Of a stretch of DNA of 64,000 nt, positions 35,418 to 48,655 are shown piece by piece. Origin of the DNA: Alphaproteobacteria bacterium (GTDB lineage Bacteria; Pseudomonadota; Alphaproteobacteria; Rhodobacterales; Rhodobacteraceae); NCBI GenBank assembly GCA_030427145.1, contig JAUHWT010000001.1, positions 248,001 through 312,000 on the forward strand, in the 5' to 3' direction. Under the pieces are notes generated by a model. The model saw only the letters and a program-made list of their open reading frames with translations. It was not told the origin of the DNA and searched no databases. The position numbers and the translations under genes are program-made. Every line of letters begins with the position of its first letter. Within the stretch, counting starts at the first letter, position 1.

Positions 35418-37354
35418 ATGTATTAATCGATCTGCCGAACAAAGAAAACGTGCGCCGCGTGACGCAGCCGCTAATGCCGCCCGAGCGCCCGCTTCCCCGC
35501 CCCATCCAAAAGCTGAATCGCCCGTACCGTGATTCCCGCGCGCCCGAGATGAAACAGGGCCTGGGCGTCACCCTGTGGCGGTTAGCGATTTTTCTACCGG
35601 CGGTCGTGTTGACGGGCGCGCTGATCGCCACGTTCGCCGACTGGTTCGGATCGGGCGGGCTCAGGGCACTCGAGGTCATCCTCATCTCCCTGATTGCTTT
35701 GACGTTCTTCTGGATCGCACTGTCGGTCAGCACGGTGGTGGCTGGAATTACCCTGCGGCTCTTTTCCCGCGTCCAGCAGGATGGCACGACAACAGCGGAA
35801 GGCGATCCGTTGCGGGTTGCTCTGCTGGTCCCGGCGTATAACGAGGTCCCGTGGGACGTTTTTGGTAACGCGGCCGCAATGGTCGAGGAACTGCATGGGA
35901 TGGATCACAGCCATCAGTTCGATCTTTTCATTCTGAGCGACACCCGGGACGAGGCAATTGCTGAGCAGGAGCGTCGTGCGTTGGCGGAAGTCCGTTCCGG
36001 CCTGCCGGAAGGAACTACGATTTACTACCGTCGACGGGAGGAGAACACCGACCGCAAGGTGGGCAATCTTGCCGACTGGGTGGAACGTTGGGGCGGCGAT
36101 TATGACGCCATGCTCGTGCTGGACGCCGACAGCCTCATGACCGGTGACGCGATTGTAGAGCTTACGAACGAGCTTTCCTGTGATCCGTCCGCGGGTCTGA
36201 TCCAGTCGTTCCCGAAACTCTTTGGCGCGCACTCGCTATTTGGTCGCATTCAGCAGTTTTCGAGCGTTGTTTACGGAAGCCTGCTGGCTGAAGGTCTGGC
36301 GAAGTGGTCGGACCGCGAGGGCAACTACTGGGGGCATAACGCCATCATTCGCACGGAGGTTTTTGCCTCCTGTGCCGGATTGCCGAAGATCGAATCCGGC
36401 TGGGGCCGCCGGAGCAAAAGCAAACTAATCCTTAGCCATGATTTTGTGGAAGCGGGCCTGATCCGGCGCGCCGGGTGGTCCGTTCGCTTTCTACCCCACA
36501 TTAGCGGCAGTTACGAGGAAACCCCGGCCACTCTGATCGACTATGTCATTCGGGACCGTCGCTGGTGTCAGGGGAACCTGCAGCACCTGAATATCCTGGC
36601 GTCATCCGGTTTCCATGCCGTTTCGCGGTTTCACATGTTCCAGGGGGCGATGGCCTACCTTCTGTCACCGGCATGGTTTGTTCTTCTGCTGTTTTGGGCT
36701 CTGCTGGGTAACGGGCAGGAAAACAGTGTGATCACGTATTTCAACCCGGAAAACCCGCTCGTGCCAAACTGGCCGGAAATGGATACGCCGAACAACTTCC
36801 TGATACTGCTGTTTATGTACGGGATGCTGCTGGCGCCCAAGTTTCTCGGCGTATGTTCGCTGTGGCTGACGGGCGTTCACCCGCGGCAACTGGGTGGCGT
36901 GGGCCAGATGATCCTGTCGTTCATCACCGAGGTCAGCCTGTCGATTGCCTATGCACCGGTCATGATGGTGCAGCAGACCATTGCGGTTGTCCGGACACTG
37001 CTCGGTGTTCAGGAATCGTGGCAACCGCAACAAAGAGCGGGTGGCCGCTACACCCTCGGCACGTTGGTTAAGTTCCATTGGCTTGAAACCTGCCTTGGCC
37101 TGCTTATGACGGCGGGTATGATCTATGGTGTCGTGACGCTTTGGCTCATCCCGATTGGCGGCAGCCTGCTGATGGCAATTCCGCTCTCGGCCTTGAGCGG
37201 CGTTAACCTGCGTGACCGTGTCTGGGGCCGTATGCAGATGAGCACACCGGAAGAAAACGATGAGCCGGAGGTCATGCGGATGGCGCGGATGAAGCGGCTT
37301 TGGCTGCGGTCAATTCTGGAGCCATCGCCGGTCTCCAAAATCGCAGCGGAGTGA
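35414..37354 (+). CDS. opgH: glucans biosynthesis glucosyltransferase OpgH
   Basis: Membrane glucosyltransferase of about 646 aa, using UDP-glucose to make the beta-linked backbone of periplasmic glucans. Two membrane helices flank the N-terminal region, followed by a GT2 domain with VPAYNEVPWDVF, the DADSLMTG Asp motif and the acceptor RRWCQGNLQHL (QRW-like motif). Four or more helices follow, as expected for a processive synthase. I chose ATG 35414 in the ATGA overlap with opgG; ATG 35402 in the same frame is also possible. A clean terminator (37385-37418) ends the operon. Confidence 0.94.
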   Translation: MNVLIDLPNKENVRRVTQPLMPPERPLPRPIQKLNRPYRDSRAPEMKQGLGVTLWRLAIFLPAVVLTGALIATFADWFGSGGLRALEVILISLIALTFFWIALSVSTVVAGITLRLFSRVQQDGTTTAEGDPLRVALLVPAYNEVPWDVFGNAAAMVEELHGMDHSHQFDLFILSDTRDEAIAEQERRALAEVRSGLPEGTTIYYRRREENTDRKVGNLADWVERWGGDYDAMLVLDADSLMTGDAIVELTNELSCDPSAGLIQSFPKLFGAHSLFGRIQQFSSVVYGSLLAEGLAKWSDREGNYWGHNAIIRTEVFASCAGLPKIESGWGRRSKSKLILSHDFVEAGLIRRAGWSVRFLPHISGSYEETPATLIDYVIRDRRWCQGNLQHLNILASSGFHAVSRFHMFQGAMAYLLSPAWFVLLLFWALLGNGQENSVITYFNPENPLVPNWPEMDTPNNFLILLFMYGMLLAPKFLGVCSLWLTGVHPRQLGGVGQMILSFITEVSLSIAYAPVMMVQQTIAVVRTLLGVQESWQPQQRAGGRYTLGTLVKFHWLETCLGLLMTAGMIYGVVTLWLIPIGGSLLMAIPLSALSGVNLRDRVWGRMQMSTPEENDEPEVMRMARMKRLWLRSILEPSPVSKIAAE

Positions 37355-37384
37355 TCCGCCGGCAAAAGTCGAATACAACATCGG

Positions 37385-37418
37385 CCCCACCTGCCCTCCG
37401 GAGTTGGTGGGGTTTTTT
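37385..37418 (+). terminator. Rho-independent terminator after opgH
   Basis: CCCCACC (37385-37391) pairs with GGTGGGG (37406-37412), followed by TTTTTT. It lies between convergent opgH and the rhodanese gene. Confidence 0.88.
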
Positions 37419-37450
37419 CGTGGAACAGTTACACGGTCAACAAAAGGGAG

Positions 37451-37915
37451 TTATCGTACGACCTCCAGTCCGCGTCTGATCCAGCCGGGTCCTGCGGATG
37501 ACCCAAGCATGCCCTCAGGGACGTCGATAATGTTCGTAAAGCCCGCGTCGGTCAGTTGACCGGCCAGGCGAGCCGATCGAACGCCACGCGCACAGATCAG
37601 GGCGACAGGACGATCAGGATCTCCCTCCAATAACTGGAGAAGTTGATCCGTAAAGTCATTAAGCCGCATGTCCAACGGAATTGCTCCAACACCGATGCCG
37701 GTGCCCTCCCACTCTTTCGGTGTCCGAATGTCGACCAGTGTGATTTCTCCAGCCGCTGCCTTGCGCAAGGCTTCCGGCGCATCGAGTTGGGCTCCCTCAA
37801 ATGGGTCGCGCCTGAGCGTCGTGGTCCAAATACCGACACCAAGCCCAGCGGCACCAATGAGCAGAAGCACCTTGCGACGGTTGGTGTATTTCCCTGCAGT
37901 GTCGCTACCGTTCAT
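37451..37915 (-). CDS. membrane-anchored rhodanese-like protein
   Basis: Protein of 154 aa with an N-terminal signal anchor (VLLLIGAAGLGVGIW, after NRRK) and a single rhodanese domain. The active-site loop is CARGVRS, so the catalytic cysteine is present and the protein is likely an active sulfurtransferase in the periplasm. VDIRTPKEWEGTGIGVGAI is the CH2A-type motif. ATG 37915 gives the natural start; ATG 37936 would add seven residues. It converges on opgH. Partner and sulfur donor unknown. Confidence 0.85.
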   Translation of the reverse strand: MNGSDTAGKYTNRRKVLLLIGAAGLGVGIWTTTLRRDPFEGAQLDAPEALRKAAAGEITLVDIRTPKEWEGTGIGVGAIPLDMRLNDFTDQLLQLLEGDPDRPVALICARGVRSARLAGQLTDAGFTNIIDVPEGMLGSSAGPGWIRRGLEVVR

Positions 37916-38184
37916 CGTTTCCTTTGGCCTTCCCAATCGAGAAAATACAGTAGTCGAGTTCCCGTCACCTGTGTGTCACGCATGGGTGAACAGGTTTTGC
38001 CTAAAACTTAACATCAGGGAAAATTCAGCGAACAAATGGAGGGATTTACCCTACGGTAACGGTTATGGGTTTGAAACGCGGTTGCAAACAGACATCCCTC
38101 ACGGTTAATTCCGGAGTACCCTGTCGGTCAAGGTACGGACCGTGGGTGCAACCCTGGAATGATGCAGATACAGGAAGTTCCGAT

Positions 38185-38424
38185 ATGGCAGATCTCCTTC
38201 ACCTCGTTTTCGGCGGCGAACTCAAGGATCCAAGCAAAACCGAGTTCAAGGATGTAAACGAAATCGATATCGTAGGCATCTTTTCCAACTACAAAACCGC
38301 GTATGATGCCTGGAAATCCGCGGCTCAAAGCACCGTGGATAATGCGCACACACGTTACTTTATCTCCCATCTCCACCGTTTGATTGACGAGGAAGAGGAG
38401 AATGAGGACGCAGCACCGATCTAA
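38185..38424 (+). CDS. DUF4170 family protein
   Basis: Small protein of 79 aa beginning MADLLHLVFGGELKD, with DVNEIDIVGIFSNYKTAYDA and NAHTRYFISHLHRL, which match the DUF4170 family common in alphaproteobacteria. It is soluble and acidic at the C-terminus (DEEEENEDAAP). No function is known. The ATG at 38185 follows AGGAAG; the longer frame upstream (from 38065) has no support. It is followed by a weak terminator (38461-38478). Confidence 0.8.
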   Translation: MADLLHLVFGGELKDPSKTEFKDVNEIDIVGIFSNYKTAYDAWKSAAQSTVDNAHTRYFISHLHRLIDEEEENEDAAPI

Positions 38425-38460
38425 ACCCTGCGGGACGCCTTACCCTGACACAGCACCCTC

Positions 38461-38478
38461 GCCCGTTGGAAAACGGGC
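38461..38478 (+). terminator. weak terminator-like hairpin
   Basis: GCCCGTT, loop GGAA, AACGGGC, then AATTTAA. The seven-base stem is perfect, but the tail is short of T residues. Confidence 0.45.
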
Positions 38479-38610
38479 AATTTAACGATATTTGCAATTA
38501 GTCCTTCCTGATTCAGGAAGCGCTGCGGTAGTCTGCCACCTCAGCGAGTATGCAAACAGTCGATTTAAATGGTGAAATTGTGGTAACGCGTATCGAAGGT
38601 CCTGTGACCG

Positions 38611-39441
38611 GTGACTGACAGGAAAGCGCAAAACTGGAGTCGTCGGGACAACATCCGCGCCGGTTCGGTGTCCGGACCGTGGCGCAGCACGTCGCGTGAC
38701 GAGGAACCGGCAAAAACCGATGAACCCGCGGTGGTGGAGATACCCTCGCGATCGGCTGGAGATGTCCGTGAGACGGAAGCTTACAGGGAGGCTCCGGAAC
38801 CATCGGATGCCATGTTCCCAGAGGAACCCAAAAGGGTAACTCCGGTGAAACCCGCAGAACTCCCGAAAGCTCCGCCGGGTATCCATAAAAAACCAGTAAC
38901 ACAATCAAAGGGTACGTCCCTGACAACTGCGGTCTTTGGTGGCGTGGTCGTTGCGACTGCAATTGTGGCGGGTGCTTTTTATCTACAAAGCAGGTTGGCG
39001 GGTCCGACTGAACGAGCCACTTTTGAACCTGTTCAGACCGCAAGTCCCGGCGATATTGCCGGTGCGACAGGACCGGACAACGCTGCGGAACTGACGCAGG
39101 ACGCCGACGAGATAGACGGCACCAACCAAACGGTAGCTACCGATGCGGCCGAGGTTCACCTCAGGGTCGGACCAAACCTGAGTGGAGAGAGACGGGCGGA
39201 AATTGTAAAGATCCTTGAGGATGGGGGGATGCAGGATATTCGTGTCGAGAATATCTCGTTCCCAATCGCCGTGTCGCGGGTGGGTTACTACCACGAGGGT
39301 GATTTGGATACGGCAACCGAGCTTGCGGACAAAATCAGCGTGTTTTTGGACGCGCCTACTGGTCCAGTTCCGGTTCGCAATTATGAAAACCTTGTGCCCA
39401 ACGCGCCCGAAGGCCGGATCGATCTTTGGATCAAGGAATAG
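38611..39441 (+). CDS. membrane-anchored protein with C-terminal periplasmic domain
   Basis: Protein of 276 aa: a charged, Pro/Glu-rich cytoplasmic region (residues about 1-100), one membrane helix (TAVFGGVVVATAIVAGAFYL, about 105-124), a linker, and a C-terminal domain of about 85 residues (from EVHLRVGPNLSGERRAEIVKIL). The C-terminal domain resembles LytR_C/SPOR-like small alpha/beta folds, but I cannot name the family. The start is GTG 38611. It ends just before the terminator shared with the atp operon. It may belong to envelope or division factors, which often have this architecture, but that is inference. Confidence 0.68.
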   Translation: MTDRKAQNWSRRDNIRAGSVSGPWRSTSRDEEPAKTDEPAVVEIPSRSAGDVRETEAYREAPEPSDAMFPEEPKRVTPVKPAELPKAPPGIHKKPVTQSKGTSLTTAVFGGVVVATAIVAGAFYLQSRLAGPTERATFEPVQTASPGDIAGATGPDNAAELTQDADEIDGTNQTVATDAAEVHLRVGPNLSGERRAEIVKILEDGGMQDIRVENISFPIAVSRVGYYHEGDLDTATELADKISVFLDAPTGPVPVRNYENLVPNAPEGRIDLWIKE

Positions 39442-39453
39442 AGCGCCGTAAGC

Positions 39454-39490
39454 AAAAAAAAATGCCGCCCATTTGAGGCGGCAGTTTTTT
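39454..39490. terminator. bidirectional terminator between the membrane-protein gene and atpC
   Basis: A-run 39454-39462, TGCCGCC (39463-39469), loop CATTTGA, GGCGGCA (39477-39483), then GTTTTTT. The A-run and T-run on opposite sides make it functional in both directions, ending both the plus-strand gene and the atp operon. Confidence 0.88.
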
Positions 39491-39511
39491 ATTTGAGTCT
39501 GTTCGCTGAAA

Positions 39512-39910
39512 TTAGAGCGACAGCTGTCCTTTGAGGGCAAGAACATCACGAACCTTCTGGCCGGCGGCCATTTTGGTTTCGTCTGTTGCTTCCGCCAGTT
39601 CTGACTCCGCTCTGGACAACAGATCGCCGACCATCTCCGCGGACACTTCCGAACGAGGAACAGCCTGTTCAGCAAGGATCGACGCTGCGGTCGGAGACAC
39701 CTCAGCAAAGCCACCGGTTACCACAAACTCTGAGGTCTCCGAGCCGGATACCACGCGGAGAATGCCGGGCCGAAGCGTTGTCAGGAAAGGCGCATGGTTT
39801 GGCATGGCGGTGAGATCACCGCCCATGCCTGGGATCTGAACCTGGGATGCCGCGACCGACGCAAGCTTGCGCTCCGGGCTCACCAGATCGAATTGCATTG
39901 TGTCAGCCAT
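39512..39910 (-). CDS. atpC: ATP synthase F1 subunit epsilon
   Basis: Epsilon subunit, 132 aa, a rotor component of the F1 part. The N-terminal beta domain contains FDLVSPERKLASVAASQVQIPG and GGDLTAMPNHAPFLTTLRPGIL, and a Pro/Ala-rich helical region follows. This is the last gene of atpHAGDC; it starts 11 bp after atpD. It terminates at the shared bidirectional terminator. Confidence 0.96.
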   Translation of the reverse strand: MADTMQFDLVSPERKLASVAASQVQIPGMGGDLTAMPNHAPFLTTLRPGILRVVSGSETSEFVVTGGFAEVSPTAASILAEQAVPRSEVSAEMVGDLLSRAESELAEATDETKMAAGQKVRDVLALKGQLSL

Positions 39911-39921
39911 TATCGCCCCAC

Positions 39922-42245
<2,324 letters not shown>

Positions 42246-42273
42246 CGGCCGCGCTCCCTATTTCGGATCGAGT

Positions 42274-43811
<1,538 letters not shown>

Positions 43812-43812
<1 letters not shown>

Positions 43813-44372
43813 TATCCGACCTCTTTCATGGAATTCTGGAGATTGGCGAGCTTGGAGCGGATCGAGGTGTCAACCATTCTCGACCCAACCTTGACCACAA
43901 GGCCACCAATCAGGCTCTCGTCTACGTTTACGTTAAGTTTGATGTCGCTGCCAACGCTCGACTTGAGGGCCGAGGCCAGCGCGGCCACCTGCGAGTCTGT
44001 CAGCGGAGTTGCGGAGGATACCTCAGCCGTCACTTCGCCGCGGTCATCTGCGATAAGGTTGAGCAACTGCTCGATAAGGCCAGGCAGAACAAACAGACGG
44101 CGGTTTTCCGCCATCAGGCCCAGGCCCTTTGTAATTTCGGGACCAAGATCCATCTTACCTGCAATCGCGGTAATCGCGCTGGACTGCTCAGCGCGCGACA
44201 GGATCGGGGATGAAATCATTTCGCGGAGCTCCGGGCTTTCCGCGACTACGGACTGCAGGGACTGCAGATCAGCTTCAAGTTTGGGGAGAGACCGGTTTTC
44301 GCGGGCTATTTCAAACAGGGCAGTGGCATATCGACCAGCCACTCCCGTAGTCAACGATGCTGAGCTCGACAC
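43812..44372 (-). CDS. atpH: ATP synthase F1 subunit delta
   Basis: Delta subunit (OSCP homologue), about 186 aa, connecting F1 to the peripheral stalk. [14 protein letters not shown] begins the N-terminal helical domain and the C-terminal part holds [23 protein letters not shown], the delta signature. I place the start at GTG 44372, because GAGGG lies six bases upstream; GTG 44378 is directly adjacent to that site. First gene of the operon; the promoter lies in the 166 bp before it. Confidence 0.93.
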
Positions 44373-44544
44373 GAACACCCCTCATTCTTGTTTCGACCAC
44401 CCCATCGACGTGCGGAGGGCCCTACAGGAAAAACGACGCCAACCCCCGGCATCGCCAAAATTCCGCGCGGTGATAGCAGAGGGTATGGTGCAAGGCAATA
44501 CGCCTGTGACCGAGTTTGGACATGGAGGCCCAACTTGGCCGATA

Positions 44545-45336
44545 TCATCGTTCAAAGCCGTCCGTATGGACCGCAAAAGAGTTGCCGGGGAGAGGTTTCG
44601 GCTTGGATCCGGCCAATCCCTCCAAAACCTCCAGGGGCCCCGGAACCGTAAGCCTGGACGCGTTTTCCGCCGATCCAGGGTGCACGTTCTTGGCCGCCTC
44701 GACCAAAAGCGCGCCCGCGACCATCTGCGGATTGTAGCGCCGACCCATTTTCTCCCACAGCTTGGCGGTTTTCTGCCAGAAACGCCCATGCGACGGTGGG
44801 AAGTATAGTGCCGCCTCGTGGTGTTCCGGGGAAAACCGGCATTTGCGCAGAAGCGATTCCAACTGGCCAAAACTGTAGGGACGACCGTTTCCAAAGGGCG
44901 TTGCATCGGTTCTCGCCCAAAGACCGGAGCGGTTGGGCACGACGAATACGACATGCCCACCCGGCGACAACACTCGCCAGATTTCAGTAAGGAGGTCCTG
45001 AGGACTTTCGCATGTCTCCAGGCCATGGGCGACCACGAGCCGGTCAACACTACCCGCCGGAACGGGCCAGCGGGTTTCATGTACAAGAGTCGTGACATTA
45101 TCCATTGCCGGCGGCCAGGGCATCACACCCTGCTGGTCCGGCATGAAGGCGAGGACCCGCTGCGAGTCTCTTAGAAAAGGTCGCAGCACCGGGACGGCAA
45201 ATCCGAAGCCGACCACCACCATACCTTTAGTATTGGGCCACAGGGTCCGGAGCGCATCCTGCAGTGCAACCTGGGCGGAACGTCCCAGTTTGGTGCGGTA
45301 GTAAAAGCTCCGGAGGTCTATTACGTCCTGGTGCAT
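44545..45336 (-). CDS. class I SAM-dependent methyltransferase-like protein
   Basis: Protein of 263 aa with a methyltransferase-like fold. The SAM loop is degenerate: VVVGFGFAVPVLRPFL instead of a classic DxGxGxG. VDRLVVAHGLETCESPQDLL and IWRVLSPGGHVVFVVPNRSGLW match motifs II and III of the Methyltransf_11 type. An Arg/Lys-rich C-terminal region follows. The start is ATG 45336 (alternative 45357). Roseobacters carry similar proteins, but I do not know the substrate; the altered motif I leaves room for an inactive or atypical enzyme. Confidence 0.7.
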   Translation of the reverse strand: MHQDVIDLRSFYYRTKLGRSAQVALQDALRTLWPNTKGMVVVGFGFAVPVLRPFLRDSQRVLAFMPDQQGVMPWPPAMDNVTTLVHETRWPVPAGSVDRLVVAHGLETCESPQDLLTEIWRVLSPGGHVVFVVPNRSGLWARTDATPFGNGRPYSFGQLESLLRKCRFSPEHHEAALYFPPSHGRFWQKTAKLWEKMGRRYNPQMVAGALLVEAAKNVHPGSAENASRLTVPGPLEVLEGLAGSKPKPLPGNSFAVHTDGFER

Positions 45337-45701
45337 TCCCGCATTCCACTTTTGCACGCCCCGGGGCCGGAGGACATGCCGGCACCTTCGTTAAGGCGGC
45401 GGAAAGTTTCCCGTTACTGCAGCAGGAAGACAAGAGTAATTTTTATGCGATGGAAACTGAACGGCGCTTCGCTGGCGTTGGGAACGGATTCGAGCGGGTA
45501 ACTTTATTTTGTAGCAGGAGGCTTTCAGGTCTTTAAATTTCGGATCGAATGTCAATATGGTGTGTCACATGCCGCCGATGGCTCCTGTGATAAGCTCCCC
45601 TCAATAAACCAAACCTGTTTTGGCCCTGCCCAAAATCCGGTCAGATGTCGGGATATCACTAAAAATTTTGACGAAGACCTGAACTGTCTGGCAAAAATGC
45701 A

Positions 45702-45729
45702 CTTGAAGCGGTCAGAATAAAACCGATGT
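45702..45729 (+). promoter_or_regulatory. possible RpoH (heat-shock sigma) promoter of clpA
   Basis: CTTG (45702-45705), 17 bases, then CCGATGT (45723-45729). It matches the alphaproteobacterial RpoH pattern CTTG-N17-CYTATNT with one main mismatch (G for Y/T). It lies 86 bp upstream of the clpA start. Support is by match only. Confidence 0.4.
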
Positions 45730-45768
45730 TTAACATGTACGGGGTAACACTACCCTGACTTGCCCCAG

Positions 45769-45789
45769 GCCGGTTTCCCCAAAACCGGC
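45769..45789 (+). promoter_or_regulatory. leader hairpin before clpA
   Basis: GCCGGTTT, loop CCCCA, AAACCGGC: eight perfect pairs, 25 bases before the clpA start and just before the ribosome binding site. It could limit or stabilise translation initiation. Confidence 0.45.
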
Positions 45790-45814
45790 GGGTTCATACC
45801 GGAAGGACGCGGAG

Positions 45815-48145
45815 ATGCCCTCATTTTCGAGCACCCTCGAAGCCGCAATTCACAACGCACTTGGTCATGCCAATCAGCGCAAACATGAACTTGCCACACT
45901 GGAGCACCTGCTTTTGGCGTTGTTGGATGAACCAGACGCCTCTCAGGTCATGAAAGCCTGTGGCGTTGAGGTGGAAGCCCTGCGCAAGACAATTGTGGCG
46001 TTTCTCGATGACGAGTTGGATGCTCTTGTTTCCGATATCGAGGGATCCGAAGCCGCACCGACGACAGGATTTCAGCGCGTGATCCAGCGCGCTGCCATAC
46101 ACGTGCAGAGCTCGGGCCGCTCGGAAGTCACCGGTGCTAATGTTCTGGTCGCGATTTTCGCCGAGCGCGAAAGCCATGCAGCGTATTTCCTGCAGGAACA
46201 GGACATGACGCGTTACGACGCGGTCAACTATATCAGCCACGGTGTCGCCAAGGACCCGGCCTATGGCAGCACGCGTCCCATTCACGGTGCGGAAGAACCG
46301 GCTGAAGAGGCAAAGGCCCAGCCATCGGGTTCCGGCAAGGAAGCTGAGGAGACCGCGCTTCAGAAATACTGCGTCAACCTGAACGAAAAAGCCGAAACCG
46401 GGGACGTCGATCCGTTGATCGGCCGCGCCCATGAGGTTGACCGCTGCATTCAGATCCTGTGCCGCCGCCGCAAAAACAACCCGCTTCTGGTGGGTGATCC
46501 CGGTGTCGGTAAAACCGCGATTGCGGAAGGCCTGGCCCGTAAGATTATTGACGGTGAGACGCCGGAAGTTCTCTCCGGCACCACACTGTTCTCGCTCGAC
46601 ATGGGCGCCCTGCTCGCCGGTACACGCTACCGCGGTGATTTTGAGGAACGCCTGAAATCGGTAATGAAGGAACTGGAATCCCATCCGGACGCGGTTCTGT
46701 TCATTGACGAGATTCACACGGTCATTGGCGCAGGTGCCACCAGCGGTGGTGCGATGGATGCCTCGAACCTGCTGAAACCGGCCCTGCAGTCGGGTTCCCT
46801 GCGCTGCATGGGCTCCACGACCTACAAGGAGTTCCGTCAGCACTTCGAAAAGGACCGTGCCCTGTCCCGCCGGTTCCAGAAAATCGACGTGAACGAGCCG
46901 AGTGTTGAGGACGCCTTCAAAATCCTCAAAGGCCTCAAGCCCTATTTCGAGGAGCATCACTCGATCCGTTATACGGTCGATGCGATCAAAACGGCTGTCG
47001 AACTGTCGGCCCGCTACATGCATGACCGCAAACTGCCGGATAAGGCGATTGACGTGATTGACGAGGCTGGAGCCGCGCAGCATCTGCTACCGGAAACCAA
47101 GCGGCGCAAGACCATCGGTACGCGTGAAATCGAGGCCGTGGTCGCCAAGATTGCCCGCATCCCGCCGAAAAACGTGTCCAAGGATGATGCCGAGGTTCTC
47201 AAGGACCTGGAAAAATCCCTCAAGCGCGTTGTCTTCGGTCAGGACAAAGCCATCGAGTCGCTGTCATCCGCCATAAAACTGGCACGTGCCGGTTTGCGTG
47301 AGCCTGAAAAGCCCATCGGCAACTACCTGTTCACCGGCCCGACCGGTGTGGGTAAAACCGAGGTGGCCAAACAGCTCGCCGATACGCTGGGCGTTGAACT
47401 GCTGCGCTTCGACATGTCGGAATACATGGAGAAACACACGGTCAGCCGTCTGATCGGTGCGCCTCCGGGCTATGTCGGCTTTGACCAGGGCGGACTGCTC
47501 ACCGATGGTGTGGATCAGCATCCACACTGTGTTCTTCTGCTCGACGAGATGGAGAAGGCACATCCGGACGTCTACAATATCCTGTTGCAGGTGATGGATA
47601 ACGGCAAGCTGACCGACCATAACGGCCGGACGGTGGATTTCCGCAACGTTGTTCTGATCATGACCTCCAACGCGGGTGCCGCCGAACAGGCCAAGACCGC
47701 GCTCGGATTTGGTCGGGAACGTCGGGAAGGAGAGGATACGGCCGCCGTCGAGCGCACGTTCTCGCCGGAATTCCGCAACCGTCTCGACGCGGTTATCGGC
47801 TTCTCGCCGCTGCCGAAGTCGGTCATCCTGCAGGTTGTCGAGAAATTCGTTCTGCAGCTTGAGGCGCAGCTTCTGGACCGGAACGTGCATATCGAGCTTA
47901 CTCCGAAAGCGGCCGAGTGGCTCGGCGAACAGGGCTACGATACGCATATGGGTGCGCGCCCACTGGGTCGTGTGATTCAGGAGAACATCAAAAAGCCGCT
48001 GGCGGAGGAACTTCTGTTCGGCAAGCTCACCAAAGGTGGTCTTGTTCGGGTGATGGTGTCCAAGGACAAGCTGGTTCTGAAAATCGAACCGGCTGGCCCG
48101 CCGCAATTGTCATCGAAGAAAACGCCTCTGCTTACGGCGAAGTAA
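45815..48145 (+). CDS. clpA: ATP-dependent Clp protease ATP-binding subunit ClpA
   Basis: ClpA, 776 aa, an AAA+ unfoldase that feeds substrates to ClpP. The N-domain (about 1-145) has two Clp repeats starting [18 protein letters not shown]1 has Walker [14 protein letters not shown] and Walker [18 protein letters not shown]2 has [26 protein letters not shown] and [11 protein letters not shown]. The ClpP-binding loop is TALGFGRER. The C-terminus carries the D2 small domain with [20 protein letters not shown]. No clpS is in front of it, unlike many alphaproteobacteria. A strong terminator follows. Confidence 0.98.
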   Translation: MPSFSSTLEAAIHNALGHANQRKHELATLEHLLLALLDEPDASQVMKACGVEVEALRKTIVAFLDDELDALVSDIEGSEAAPTTGFQRVIQRAAIHVQSSGRSEVTGANVLVAIFAERESHAAYFLQEQDMTRYDAVNYISHGVAKDPAYGSTRPIHGAEEPAEEAKAQPSGSGKEAEETALQKYCVNLNEKAETGDVDPLIGRAHEVDRCIQILCRRRKNNPLLVGDPGVGKTAIAEGLARKIIDGETPEVLSGTTLFSLDMGALLAGTRYRGDFEERLKSVMKELESHPDAVLFIDEIHTVIGAGATSGGAMDASNLLKPALQSGSLRCMGSTTYKEFRQHFEKDRALSRRFQKIDVNEPSVEDAFKILKGLKPYFEEHHSIRYTVDAIKTAVELSARYMHDRKLPDKAIDVIDEAGAAQHLLPETKRRKTIGTREIEAVVAKIARIPPKNVSKDDAEVLKDLEKSLKRVVFGQDKAIESLSSAIKLARAGLREPEKPIGNYLFTGPTGVGKTEVAKQLADTLGVELLRFDMSEYMEKHTVSRLIGAPPGYVGFDQGGLLTDGVDQHPHCVLLLDEMEKAHPDVYNILLQVMDNGKLTDHNGRTVDFRNVVLIMTSNAGAAEQAKTALGFGRERREGEDTAAVERTFSPEFRNRLDAVIGFSPLPKSVILQVVEKFVLQLEAQLLDRNVHIELTPKAAEWLGEQGYDTHMGARPLGRVIQENIKKPLAEELLFGKLTKGGLVRVMVSKDKLVLKIEPAGPPQLSSKKTPLLTAK

Positions 48146-48150
48146 AAATC

Positions 48151-48184
48151 AGGCCCGCGCAGGAAACTGCCCGGGCCTTTTTTT
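48151..48184 (+). terminator. Rho-independent terminator after clpA
   Basis: AGGCCCG (48151-48157) pairs with CGGGCCT (48172-48178), followed by a run of T to 48184. Confidence 0.88.
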
Positions 48185-48213
48185 CGGCTGCAATCAGGGA
48201 ATCAAAGCTTCGA

Positions 48214-48552
48214 TCAGACGGCTCTGATCAGTTTTCGTTCAAGGACACGCAGAACTGTTTTGAGATCCTGTCCGCGCTTGAGAATGCGCCCATCCATACC
48301 AATGACGCAGTAGAGTTGCTGCTTCGCGGCGAGTTTCGGGCGCTTTTCGATACGGTACACCGGATGTTCGGCGGTGTGACGGAAGACGGAAAACACGGCA
48401 ACCTCGCGCAACATGGAAATTCCATAATCCCGCCAGAGCCCCGCAGCCACCATTTTTCCGTATAAAGCCAGTATGACGGAAAGCTCCGTCCGATGAAAAC
48501 TCACGCGGTCCTGAACTGGTGGAAACTGCGCTACATCAACATTTTGAACCAT
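48214..48552 (-). CDS. DUF2794 family protein
   Basis: Protein of 112 aa. RVSFHRTELSVILALYGKMV, GLWRDYGI, REVAVFSVFRHTAEHPVYRI and EKRPKLAAKQQLY match the DUF2794 family, widespread in alphaproteobacteria and of unknown function. It is soluble with many basic residues in the second half. It converges on clpA with the terminator between them. The start is uncertain; an internal ATG (SMLREV) would truncate the domain, so the full frame is kept. Confidence 0.85.
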   Translation of the reverse strand: MVQNVDVAQFPPVQDRVSFHRTELSVILALYGKMVAAGLWRDYGISMLREVAVFSVFRHTAEHPVYRIEKRPKLAAKQQLYCVIGMDGRILKRGQDLKTVLRVLERKLIRAV

Positions 48553-48655
48553 GTCAGCAGTGTGGCGCCCTTTGCCGTACTTGGCAAGTTTTACGGCTCA
48601 GGCGACCCAAAATTCCGTGCAAATTTTTCATCGGAATTCGCCTAAAATTTCGCGC

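Larger units (their letters stand above)
45337..45814. other. intergenic region upstream of clpA
   Basis: About 478 bp without a convincing gene. A short open frame at 45264-45536 overlaps the methyltransferase gene in antisense and lacks coding character. The region holds a heat-shock-like promoter (45702-45729) and a leader hairpin (45769-45789) for clpA. No clpS-like sequence is present. Confidence 0.6.

Noticed and set aside
45264-45536. Possible 90-aa gene before clpA (tested as clpS)
   Set aside because: No ClpS motif, Arg/Gly/Ser-rich, overlaps the methyltransferase gene in antisense.
45821-47083. 420-codon open frame antisense to clpA
   Set aside because: Shadow of a strongly biased gene.
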